NCBI RefSeq assembly: GCF_031202265.1
Contig: NZ_CP100604.1
Coordinates: 5,190,501-5,254,500, forward strand
Direction: 5' to 3'
Origin: Bradyrhizobium sp. Ash2021
GTDB taxonomy: Bacteria > Pseudomonadota > Alphaproteobacteria > Rhizobiales > Xanthobacteraceae
Length of the DNA stretch: 64,000 nt
Shown here: piece by piece, positions 30,008 through 37,461 of the stretch
Layout: every line of letters begins with the position of its first letter
Position numbering within the stretch: the first letter of the stretch is position 1
Translations under genes and position numbers: made by a program
Notes under the pieces: model-generated
What the model saw: only the letters and a program-made list of their open reading frames with translations
Databases searched by the model: none
Told to the model about the DNA's origin: nothing

Positions 30008-31507
30008 TCACTCGCTCTGATGGCCGGACTTCTTCATTTCAGCAAGGATACCGTCGAGGTTGTAAGTTTCCGGCGCCTGCATCGGGGGAAATTCCTTATA
30101 GGAAAACAGCTCCTTTTCCCAAAGCAGCTGGCCGATGGGCAGAATGTTCCAGTCGTAAAGATAGGCAGTGCTCGGGGAGCCAAGCGAACCGGCGTAGCCC
30201 AGCAACGACTTGGCATCGGAACCGACCGTCTGCTCGAACGGGTCACGCTTGATGTTGGTGATCTGGGTCCAGTGGAAGCTCTGGGCTCCGAACAAACCAC
30301 CGGTCCCGGTATCCGGCACCATCGTGTAGTAGAACTTCCAGTTCTTGTAGCGCACGGCGGACGGTTGCGCGCCGGTGTAATAGAAGAAGACTTCGCGCGC
30401 CGATTTCTCCGTGCCTTCGAGATAGCCGCGCTGGTCGACGCCGTCGAGCGTGGTCTTGACGATGCCGGGATAGCTTCCGGTCTCGATCTGCTTCTTCAGC
30501 GCGTCGCCCTTCGGCCCGCCGGCGATGTCGACCAGCGTCGGCAGCCAGTCGAGGGCCGACATCATCTCGTTCTTGACCGTGCCCGGCTTGATGTGGCCCG
30601 GCCAGCGAACCACCAGCGGCGCGCGCATGCCGCCTTCCCATGTGGTCAGCTTGCCGCCCTTGAAGGGGGTGGTGCCGCCGTCGGGAAAGGTGATGTTCTC
30701 GGCGCCGTTGTCGGTGGTGAAGGCGATGAGAGTATTGTCGAGCTGGCCCATGTCCTCGAGCTTCTTGAGGACATAGCCGATATTGTCATCCATCTGCTTC
30801 ATGCCGGCTTCATTGAGGCCCCAGTCCTTGCCGCCCGGCTCGCCAATCATCGCCTCATACTTCGGCGACAGCATGGTCGTGATGTGCATGCGTGCCGGAT
30901 TGTACCAGACGAAGAACGGCTTGTTGGTCTTCTTCGGGTCGTTGCGGTCGAGGAAGTCGATCACCTTGGCCGATATTTCCTCGTCCACGGTTCTCGATCG
31001 ATCCAGCGTCAGCGGACCCTCGTCCTTGCAGCTCATGTTCTTCTGCGTTCCATCCGAAGACTTGCACGCGAGCACCGGTCGCGGCGGCGTCAGGCAAGTC
31101 GCGGTTCTCGGATCAACTGCGTTAGGGTCATCCGCAAGACCGGGTATTGACGTGCTCTTGCACGCCGGCGCAATACCTTGCACCAGCGGTGTCTTGTTGA
31201 TGTCGGGGAAGCTCACGCCCTGCATCGCGTCAAGGTGATAGAGATAACCCCAGAACTCCTGAAACCCGTGCGCAGTCGGTAGCGCTTCAACATGATCGCC
31301 GAGGTGATTCTTGCCGAACTCCCCTGTGGTGTAGCCCTGGTCGAGCAGGAACTTCGCGACCGCCGGGGTGCCCGGCCGCAGCCAGGACGGACTGCCGGGC
31401 AATTGCGGGGGAATCATGCCGGTACGAAGCGGATGCATGCCGGTGAAAAAAGCGTTACGCCCGGCGGTGCAGCTTTGTTCGGCATAATAAGTCATGAAGA
31501 GTGCACC
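30008..31507 (-). pseudogene. arylsulfatase, 3' segment (split by IS3-family insertion)
   Basis: This carries residues 72 to the end of a sulfatase of 569 residues. At the 5' edge the reading ALFMTYYAEQSCTAGRNAFF contains C-T-A-G-R, the C-x-A/P-x-R site whose Cys (residue 83 of the intact protein) is oxidised to formylglycine. Later motifs include GEFGKNHLGDH, TDNGAENITFPDGGTTPFKG and KGGKLTTWEGGMRAPLVVRW, typical of type I sulfatases. The gene is cut at 31505-31507 (ACC), the 3-bp target duplication of the insertion sequence that follows. Joining 31504 to 32786 restores one open frame. The segment alone lacks a signal peptide and the first metal ligands, so the product is probably inactive. 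Confidence 0.9.
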
Positions 31508-31568
31508 TGAGCTGGCCCCGGTTGTCTGAACAAAAATTCCGCGTCGATAAGTGGAGCCTCTGCCGAGG

Positions 31569-32396
31569 TTAGGCCGCCGCGCGGAGCGGCGGAAGATCGA
31601 AGTAGGCTTGATCCGGGGTCATGTCGTCAAGACTCGAATGAGGACGTCGGCCGTTGTAAAAGTCGAGATACCGGCCGATCGAATGTCGCGCCTCGCCGAC
31701 GGTTTCGTAGGCTCGCAGATAGACCTCCTCGTATTTGACGCTGCGCCACAGCCGTTCGACGAACACATTGTCCCGCCAGGCCCCTTTGCCATCCATGCTG
31801 ATGGCGATGCCATTGCTGGCGAGCAGGCCGGTGAACGCCGCGCCGGTGAACTGAGAGCCCTGATCGGTGTTGAAGATGTCCGGCTTGCCGTGGCGAGCCA
31901 AGGCATCTTCCAGGGTCTCGACGCAGAAGGCCGCCTCCATCGTGATCGACAGCCGCCACGACAGAACACGACGTGTCGCCCAGTCCAGCACCACGGCGAG
32001 ATAGACGAAGCCGTGCGCCATCGGAATGTACGTGATGTCCATGGCCCAGACCTGGTTCGGCCGCCGGATCTCGATGCCGCGCAGCAGATACGGATAGATC
32101 TTGTGGCCGGGCTCGGGCTTGGTGGTGCGCGGACGGCGATAGAGCGCCTCTATCCCCATCCGCCGCATGAGCGTCTTCACATGCCGGCGGCCGATCTTGC
32201 ACCCCTGCAAAGCCAGCAGGCCTCGCAACATACGCGAACCGGCGAAGGGATACTCCAGGTGCAGCCGATCGAGACGCTGCATGATCTCGAGGTCGGCTGA
32301 AGAGACTGGACGCGGCAGATAGTACACGCTGCCGCGACTGACCTTCAAAATCTCTGCCTGCTTGGTGATCGACAGATCGTGCTTACGGTCGATCAT
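31569..32396 (-). CDS. IS3-family transposase OrfB (DDE integrase domain), copy 1
   Basis: A 275-residue protein with the rve-type integrase core. Catalytic acids are the Asp in [11 protein letters not shown], the Asp in [11 protein letters not shown] and the Glu in [17 protein letters not shown], with the usual basic residue seven positions later. An N-terminal HTH_21-like region ([20 protein letters not shown]) precedes it. The ATG overlaps the orfA stop (ATGA), so it can be made by re-initiation as well as, possibly, by frameshifting. The product appears identical to that of copy 2. Confidence 0.95.
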   Translation of the reverse strand: MIDRKHDLSITKQAEILKVSRGSVYYLPRPVSSADLEIMQRLDRLHLEYPFAGSRMLRGLLALQGCKIGRRHVKTLMRRMGIEALYRRPRTTKPEPGHKIYPYLLRGIEIRRPNQVWAMDITYIPMAHGFVYLAVVLDWATRRVLSWRLSITMEAAFCVETLEDALARHGKPDIFNTDQGSQFTGAAFTGLLASNGIAISMDGKGAWRDNVFVERLWRSVKYEEVYLRAYETVGEARHSIGRYLDFYNGRRPHSSLDDMTPDQAYFDLPPLRAAA

Positions 32397-32701
32397 CGCT
32401 TTGCGCTCAGCAATCCCGCCTTGGTGAGCGCGCCTTCTAAAAAATCGTTCTCCAGCGTCAGCTCCCCGATCTTGGCATGCAGCGACTTCACATCGACCGC
32501 GGGCGTGGCCGGCGTCCCGCCCCCCGATCCGAAAATATCAGAGGCGCCGCCCTCAAGCTGTGATTTCCAGGCCGTAATCTGATTGGGGTGAACGTCGAAA
32601 TGCTCCGCCAGCTGGGCTATCGTCCGATCGCCCTTGATGGCGGCCAGAGCCACCTTCGCCTTGAAGGCCGGTGAGTGGTTCCGCCGGGGTCGTCTGCTCA
32701 T
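32393..32701 (-). CDS. IS3-family transposase OrfA, copy 1
   Basis: A 102-residue DNA-binding subunit with an N-terminal helix-turn-helix (FKAKVALAAIKGDRTIAQLA, FDVHPNQITAWKSQL) that recognises the terminal repeats, then a leucine-zipper-like helix (LHAKIGELTLENDFLEGAL). It reads into orfB through an ATGA overlap. An AGGAGAG ribosome binding site precedes the ATG at 32701. Confidence 0.94.
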   Translation of the reverse strand: MSRRPRRNHSPAFKAKVALAAIKGDRTIAQLAEHFDVHPNQITAWKSQLEGGASDIFGSGGGTPATPAVDVKSLHAKIGELTLENDFLEGALTKAGLLSAKR

Positions 32702-32785
32702 GGTCTCTCCTGTTCACGGCAATTATCGCCGCTGTCAGGCAGAAATTCCACTTATCGTTCTGTCCAGATTTCCGCGACCGGCTCT

Positions 32786-32998
32786 ACCATCGTTTCCGAT
32801 GCGGTCGATGTTCGGAGTTTCCCCCACCATCAGTCCGCGATGGTAGATGCTCGGCTGCATAATGCCGATATCATCGCCCATGATGAAGAGAATGTTGGGC
32901 TTGCCGGCTGGTGCCTGCGCGAGCGCGGGTACCGCGGCAAACGTGATAGCGGCAAGCGACGCCAACAGAGAGAGCCGAATTCTTTGTGCAATATTCAT
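32786..32998 (-). pseudogene. arylsulfatase, 5' segment (split by IS3-family insertion)
   Basis: This holds residues 1-71 of the sulfatase: a signal peptide (MNIAQRIRLSLLASLAAITF, cleavage after ALA near residue 27), then KPNILFIMGDDIGIM with the two N-terminal metal-binding Asp residues, and ETPNIDRIGNDG, at which point the insertion sequence interrupts. After the junction the frame runs into insertion-sequence DNA. The rest of the gene is at 30008-31504. A perfect FixK/FNR-like palindrome lies about 60 bases upstream of the ATG. Confidence 0.9.
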
Positions 32999-33057
32999 GA
33001 TTCATCCTCGCGCTAGAGTTGCCAAGGAAATCGATGAGGCCATAAAGGTCACAAGCA

Positions 33058-33071
33058 TTGATCTAAATCAA
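33058..33071. promoter_or_regulatory. FixK/FNR-type box upstream of the sulfatase gene
   Basis: TTGATCTAAATCAA is a perfect match to the TTGAT-N4-ATCAA palindrome bound by FixK2/FnrN/FNR-type regulators. It is centred about 67 bases upstream of the sulfatase ATG (32998, minus strand), a usual distance for an activator site once a leader is allowed for. The other intact gene-facing direction has no start nearby. Its function today is doubtful because the sulfatase is broken. Confidence 0.6.
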
Positions 33072-33331
33072 CGAAGGCATGTATGACACGCGCGTGACAA
33101 TTGCGTCAGCAGCATGGACTGAGTTGCCGTCTGCGAATCTATCGAGGGTCAATTGCAACCCGGTCGTTTGGGGTTTGTTCTAGGGCGTGTACTCATAAAT
33201 TGCGTTTGTTCGGTAATCGCTGGCTGATGTCCGCTTTGCCCCCGAAAGCGACCAAATAGCAGACATCTCGATATGTGCGTTCATTCCGGCAAGCCCACCA
33301 AGGCGCCGCGCTACTTCGGTCGAAGAGTGCA

Positions 33332-33360
33332 CAAAAAAGCGCCGCAGAAACGCGGCGCTT
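33332..33360 (-). terminator. rho-independent terminator of the small secreted protein gene
   Basis: On the minus strand, a hairpin with arms AAGCGCCGC and GCGGCGCTT (33337-33345 and 33352-33360) and a six-base loop is followed by TTTTTTGT. It begins four bases after the TAA at 33365-33367. The stem of nine pairs plus the T run is a standard intrinsic terminator. Confidence 0.8.
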
Positions 33361-33364
33361 GCTC

Positions 33365-33570
33365 TTAGGGCCTGTAGGTACCGGCGTCCGAGCCGCCAAC
33401 CAAGCCGCCTCTGTTGTTCGGGCTGCCGTAGTACTGACCGTAGCTGCCGCGGCCCATGCCGACCGTACCTTGGTCGGGCCTGACGCCCGAGTTGTACTTA
33501 TAGTCCGCTGACTTGTACTTATGATGATACTTATGACTTGTGTATTGATGACGTGTCTGTGCAAGCGCGA
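33365..33570 (-). pseudogene. small secreted Tyr/His/Gly-rich protein, 3' segment (split by IS256-family insertion)
   Basis: This is the main part of a gene of 85 codons. Joining 36264 to 33570 on the minus strand gives an unbroken frame: signal peptide MKLATIALASVFALSSTFAL ending in AQ, a Tyr/His/Lys-rich stretch (TSHKYHHKYKSADYKYNSG), then a Gly/Ser/Tyr-rich tail (GRGSYGQYYGSPNNRGG). The 9-bp target duplication CAAGCGCGA occupies 33562-33570. Small secreted proteins of this composition are common in Bradyrhizobium; function unknown. It is followed by a clear terminator. Confidence 0.85.
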
Positions 33571-33701
33571 GAGCTATGGCCCAAAGTTGGTGACGGCGTG
33601 AATCGGGAAGGCGGCATAGAGCCGGTCGCGGAAATCTGGACAGAACGATAAGTGGAATTTCTGCCTGACAGCGGCGATAATTGCCGTGAACAGGAGAGAC
33701 C

Positions 33702-34010
33702 ATGAGCAGACGACCCCGGCGGAACCACTCACCGGCCTTCAAGGCGAAGGTGGCTCTGGCCGCCATCAAGGGCGATCGGACGATAGCCCAGCTGGCGGAG
33801 CATTTCGACGTTCACCCCAATCAGATTACGGCCTGGAAATCACAGCTTGAGGGCGGCGCCTCTGATATTTTCGGATCGGGGGGCGGGACGCCGGCCACGC
33901 CCGCGGTCGATGTGAAGTCGCTGCATGCCAAGATCGGGGAGCTGACGCTGGAGAACGATTTTTTAGAAGGCGCGCTCACCAAGGCGGGATTGCTGAGCGC
34001 AAAGCGATGA
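33702..34010 (+). CDS. IS3-family transposase OrfA, copy 2
   Basis: A 102-residue protein apparently identical to OrfA of copy 1: an N-terminal helix-turn-helix and a C-terminal leucine-rich helix. It is preceded by AGGAGAG and overlaps orfB through ATGA. It lies inside the IS256-family element and is transcribed in the same direction as that element's transposase. Confidence 0.94.
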   Translation: MSRRPRRNHSPAFKAKVALAAIKGDRTIAQLAEHFDVHPNQITAWKSQLEGGASDIFGSGGGTPATPAVDVKSLHAKIGELTLENDFLEGALTKAGLLSAKR

Positions 34011-34834
34011 TCGACCGTAAGCACGATCTGTCGATCACCAAGCAGGCAGAGATTTTGAAGGTCAGTCGCGGCAGCGTGTACTATCTGCCGCGTCCAGTCT
34101 CTTCAGCCGACCTCGAGATCATGCAGCGTCTCGATCGGCTGCACCTGGAGTATCCCTTCGCCGGTTCGCGTATGTTGCGAGGCCTGCTGGCTTTGCAGGG
34201 GTGCAAGATCGGCCGCCGGCATGTGAAGACGCTCATGCGGCGGATGGGGATAGAGGCGCTCTATCGCCGTCCGCGCACCACCAAGCCCGAGCCCGGCCAC
34301 AAGATCTATCCGTATCTGCTGCGCGGCATCGAGATCCGGCGGCCGAACCAGGTCTGGGCCATGGACATCACGTACATTCCGATGGCGCACGGCTTCGTCT
34401 ATCTCGCCGTGGTGCTGGACTGGGCGACACGTCGTGTTCTGTCGTGGCGGCTGTCGATCACGATGGAGGCGGCCTTCTGCGTCGAGACCCTGGAAGATGC
34501 CTTGGCTCGCCACGGCAAGCCGGACATCTTCAACACCGATCAGGGCTCTCAGTTCACCGGCGCGGCGTTCACCGGCCTGCTCGCCAGCAATGGCATCGCC
34601 ATCAGCATGGATGGCAAAGGGGCCTGGCGGGACAATGTGTTCGTCGAACGGCTGTGGCGCAGCGTCAAATACGAGGAGGTCTATCTGCGAGCCTACGAAA
34701 CCGTCGGCGAGGCGCGACATTCGATCGGCCGGTATCTCGACTTTTACAACGGCCGACGTCCTCATTCGAGTCTTGACGACATGACCCCGGATCAAGCCTA
34801 CTTCGATCTTCCGCCGCTCCGCGCGGCGGCCTAA
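34007..34834 (+). CDS. IS3-family transposase OrfB, copy 2
   Basis: A 275-residue integrase-domain protein apparently identical to copy 1, with all three DDE acids intact ([29 protein letters not shown]). Both copies therefore look potentially active, and the lack of differences suggests recent transposition within this genome. Confidence 0.95.
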   Translation: MIDRKHDLSITKQAEILKVSRGSVYYLPRPVSSADLEIMQRLDRLHLEYPFAGSRMLRGLLALQGCKIGRRHVKTLMRRMGIEALYRRPRTTKPEPGHKIYPYLLRGIEIRRPNQVWAMDITYIPMAHGFVYLAVVLDWATRRVLSWRLSITMEAAFCVETLEDALARHGKPDIFNTDQGSQFTGAAFTGLLASNGIAISMDGKGAWRDNVFVERLWRSVKYEEVYLRAYETVGEARHSIGRYLDFYNGRRPHSSLDDMTPDQAYFDLPPLRAAA

Positions 34835-34935
34835 CCTCGGCAGAGGCTCCACTTATCGACGCGGAATTTTTGTTCAGACAACCGGGGCCAGCTCAGTTCA
34901 ACGCCTCCACTTCTCCACCAAAGGAGCGATATGCC

Positions 34936-36219
34936 GTGTCTAAGGATACCGTCGTAAAACTGATTCAGCCAGGAACTTTCAGCGACCAACTCACCGACAT
35001 TTTGCGCGATGGGGCGCGTGCCCTTCTCGCCCAGGCGGTGGAGGCCGAGGTCGCCGGGTTTCTTTCCAAGCATGCCGATTTGAAGACCGAGGATGGCCAC
35101 CAACGCGTGGTGCGCCACGGTCATCTGCCCGAGCGCGAGGTGATGACGGGCATCGGCGCGGTCCCGGTGCGCCAGCCCCGCGTGCGCGATCGCGAGGCCG
35201 CAGCCGGCGATCCCCGCCGCATCCGCTTCTCGCCATCGATCTTGCCGCCCTATATGCGCCGCTCGAAGTCGATCGAGACGCTGCTACCGATCCTCTACCT
35301 GAAGGGCATCTCGACCGGCGATTTCTCGGACGCTCTGGCGGCCTTGCTCGGCAAGGATGCGCCCGGCCTCTCGGCCAGCGCCATCGGCCGCCTGAAGGAC
35401 GGCTGGCAGGATGATCATGCCCAGTGGCGCAAGCGTGATTTGTCGGGCAAGCGCTACGTGTACGTCTGGGCGGACGGCATCCACCTCGAGGCGCGGCTGG
35501 AAGATGAAAAGCAGTGCATCCTGGTGCTGATCGGCGCGACGCCCGAGGGCAAGAAAGAGCTCGTCGGGTTCACCGATGGCGCTCGGGAAAGTGCGCAGGA
35601 TTGGCGCGATCTGCTGCTGGATCTGAAGCGATGCGGGCTCGATGCCCGGCCCGAGCTGATGATCGCCGACGGCGCGCTCGGCTTCTGGAAAGCGGCCGGC
35701 GAGGTCTGGCCGAAAGCACGCGAGCAGCGCTGTTGGGTGCACAAGACGGCGAACGTGCTGGGCAAATTACCCAAGAGTGTGCAACCAAAGGCCAAGCGGG
35801 CGCTGCAGGAAATCTGGATGGCCGAGACCAAGGCCAATGCCGAAGTCGCCTTCGACGCCTTCATCGAAAGCTACACGCCGAAATACCAGAAGGCCGTCGA
35901 TTGTCTGACGAAGGATCGCGACCTGCTGCTCGCCTTCTACGACTTCCCGGCCGAGCATTGGAAGCACCTGCGCACCACCAACCCGATTGAAAGCACTTTC
36001 GCGACCGTCCGCCACCGCACGATCCGATCGAAAGGCTGCCTCTCAAACAAGACCGCTCTCGCCATGGTATTCAAGCTGGTCGAAGGGGCGCAACGATCCT
36101 GGCGACGGCTCGACGGACATGCACACTTGCCAAAGATCATTCTCGGTGTGAAATTCACCGACGGGATCGAGGTCACCGCCAAGCTGGCCGCCCCTCAGCC
36201 CGCAACCGCCGCCGCCTGA
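34936..36219 (+). CDS. IS256-family (mutator-type) transposase
   Basis: A protein of 427 residues from GTG 34936, chosen because AAGGAG at 34921-34926 is well placed; the frame upstream runs into the nested element. Family signatures are present: YVWADGIHLEARLEDEKQC (first Asp), PELMIADGALGFWKAAGEVW (second Asp), QRCWVHKTANVLGKLPK, and TTNPIESTFATVRHRTIRSK with the catalytic Glu. The coding region is intact although the element's leader has been split by the IS3-family copy 40 bases upstream, so its own promoter may be gone. Confidence 0.94.
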   Translation: MSKDTVVKLIQPGTFSDQLTDILRDGARALLAQAVEAEVAGFLSKHADLKTEDGHQRVVRHGHLPEREVMTGIGAVPVRQPRVRDREAAAGDPRRIRFSPSILPPYMRRSKSIETLLPILYLKGISTGDFSDALAALLGKDAPGLSASAIGRLKDGWQDDHAQWRKRDLSGKRYVYVWADGIHLEARLEDEKQCILVLIGATPEGKKELVGFTDGARESAQDWRDLLLDLKRCGLDARPELMIADGALGFWKAAGEVWPKAREQRCWVHKTANVLGKLPKSVQPKAKRALQEIWMAETKANAEVAFDAFIESYTPKYQKAVDCLTKDRDLLLAFYDFPAEHWKHLRTTNPIESTFATVRHRTIRSKGCLSNKTALAMVFKLVEGAQRSWRRLDGHAHLPKIILGVKFTDGIEVTAKLAAPQPATAAA

Positions 36220-36254
36220 CTGATCAGGCCGTCACCAAAAATTGGCGATAGCTC

Positions 36255-36315
36255 CAAGCGCGAACGTGCTTGAGAGTGCGAACACAGAAGCCAATGCTAT
36301 TGTCGCAAGTTTCAT
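36255..36315 (-). pseudogene. small secreted protein, 5' segment (split by IS256-family insertion)
   Basis: ATG at 36313-36315 with GGGAG seven bases upstream. It encodes MKLATIALASVFALSSTF, most of a signal peptide, before the insertion sequence begins; 36255-36263 is the 9-bp target duplication. The rest of the gene is at 33365-33570. Confidence 0.85.
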
Positions 36316-36677
36316 GGTCGTTCTCCCTTGATTTTAGGGAATCCGAGTCAACCCACCATGATTGTTCGTGTTCCAAGCCGTCTCATGATTTGTTCTTGTC
36401 CCAAACCGTCTTCAGCGCGACAGAAGCCGCCAAGCTGTTCACATCTCACAGAGCCTCAGTGATCCAGCAATCGTCCGCGCGCGCGGTGATCGCACCGGGC
36501 GCGATGCTGCGCCTGCGCCGCAACCGGTAACGTAACACTACTAAAGACACCGAAAAAATGATTACACGCCCTGGTTTGAGTAAAGGCATCAGGAAGTTGC
36601 CGCGGCGCAACGCGCGGGGGATTAGCCGACTGCGTCCGCCGTAGCTCAACGAGCGAAGCGGAAGACGCAATCCGCCG
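36316..36677. other. non-coding stretch with decayed sequence
   Basis: This holds the promoter side of the split secreted-protein gene and then decayed DNA. A + strand frame near 36415-36530 reads TEAAKLFTSHRASVIQQSS before stopping, perhaps a degraded gene fragment. Around 36600-36680 the sequence GACTGCGTCCGCCGTAGC and then GAAGACGCAATCCGCC resembles an intergenic repeat that I recall from this genus. No functional gene is supported. Confidence 0.4.
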
Positions 36678-37207
36678 TTGCACCGAATGCTGCACAATCA
36701 ATCCGTTGTCGTCGTCGATGTATTGCTGAAACGGGGCGCGACAATGCGCGAAGGCTTCTTCGCGCATATCTCGACCAGCGCATCCTCTTCTACAACAATC
36801 GGGACAGTATTCGGCAGACGCAGATCGATCAATCGACCCGCCAGTTGCAGGCCGATCTCTGGGCTGCCGTCCGCGGACCGGCCACTACAGAACCAACGCC
36901 AGTCGCAGCGCTGTTGCTCGCTGGCATGAACGATGTGATCAACTCGCAGGGCTACACTCAAGCGGCATTCTGGAACCGGATTCCCCGCGCCGTATGGTGG
37001 CTCATGGCGGCCATCGCGCTTTGTACCAATGTTCTGTTCGGCTATCGGTCGCGAGGCGGCAAGACCACGAGAAAGCTTGCTCTCGTGTTGCCGTTTATCA
37101 CCTCAATTGCTTTTCTTCTGATCGCCGATATCGATGCACCGCGGCGTGGCTTGATCGACGTCAGTCCACAAAATCTGGAAAGTTTGGCGGCGTCCCTTGG
37201 ACGATGA
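36678..37207 (+). pseudogene. remnant of a DUF4239 (bestrophin-like) membrane protein
   Basis: The intact part reads, in one frame, ARRLLRAYLDQRILFYNNRD, then RQLQADLWAAVRGPATTEPT, then VAALLLAGMNDVINSQGYTQ, RIPRAVWWLMAAIALCTNVL and LALVLPFITSIAFLLIADID, ending at TGA 37205-37207. This is the C-terminal part of the DUF4239 family, with two membrane helices. Upstream, SVVVVDVLLKRGA is in a different frame, so at least one frameshift lies near 36735, and the N-terminal part is missing. It is a truncated, frameshifted relic next to the insertion sequences. Confidence 0.65.
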
Positions 37208-37461
37208 AAGTTCCGCTGATGGGCGTCCGGGGTCTGTTGTCAGATGTCCGAAATGTGTCAGACGCTGAAGTGAGCCGCCACACAGCTCCTCCGGGTTGCA
37301 TTTTACCTTTGGGTTCCACCCGCCTCCCCGTTTTTCCCACAGTGTTGCCCCAGCGCGACAATTGCTTAACCGATGATGTGCTAGGTCTCGGACGGGGCTA
37401 GGGCTGTACGCGTGGTGTGATCTCTTGGTTTGTGACTGCTGCTTTGCAGGAGGACCATGGA

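Larger units (their letters stand above)
31508..32785 (-). mobile_element. IS3-family insertion sequence, copy 1 (1278 bp)
   Basis: Both ends are defined by comparison with the inverted second copy at 33618-34895 and by a 3-bp direct repeat ACC at 31505-31507 and 32786-32788. Terminal inverted repeats are imperfect: one end reads TGAGCTGGCCCCGG, the other AGAGCCGGTCGCGG when both are read inward, with a shared TCTGRACA further in. It encodes overlapping orfA and orfB on the minus strand. The insertion lies in the sulfatase gene, and exact removal restores the gene. Confidence 0.93.
33618..34895 (+). mobile_element. IS3-family insertion sequence, copy 2 (1278 bp), inverted to copy 1
   Basis: Same length, ends and genes as copy 1 but on the + strand, starting AGAGCCGG and ending CCAGCTCA. 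It sits in the left leader of the IS256-family element, 47 bases inside its end and 40 bases before the transposase start. Flanking triplets are CAT (33615-33617) and GTT (34896-34898), so no 3-bp target duplication is seen, unlike copy 1. A small deletion at one side after insertion would explain this. Confidence 0.92.
33571..36254 (+). mobile_element. IS256-family insertion sequence carrying a nested IS3-family element
   Basis: The ends GAGCTATGGCCC (33571) and GGCGATAGCTC (to 36254) are inverted repeats that continue as TTGGTGACGGC on both sides. The flanks carry a perfect 9-bp direct repeat CAAGCGCGA at 33562-33570 and 36255-36263, as expected for this family (8-9 bp). Without the nested element (33618-34895) its length is 1406 bp. 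One transposase gene fills most of the right part. The insertion interrupts the small secreted protein gene. Confidence 0.9.

Noticed and set aside
31508..34895. Composite transposon formed by the two inverted IS3 copies
   Set aside because: Copy 1 has its own 3-bp duplication and restores the sulfatase when removed alone, and copy 2 lies inside an independent IS256-family element. The two arrived separately; the DNA between them is native sequence plus the IS256 end.
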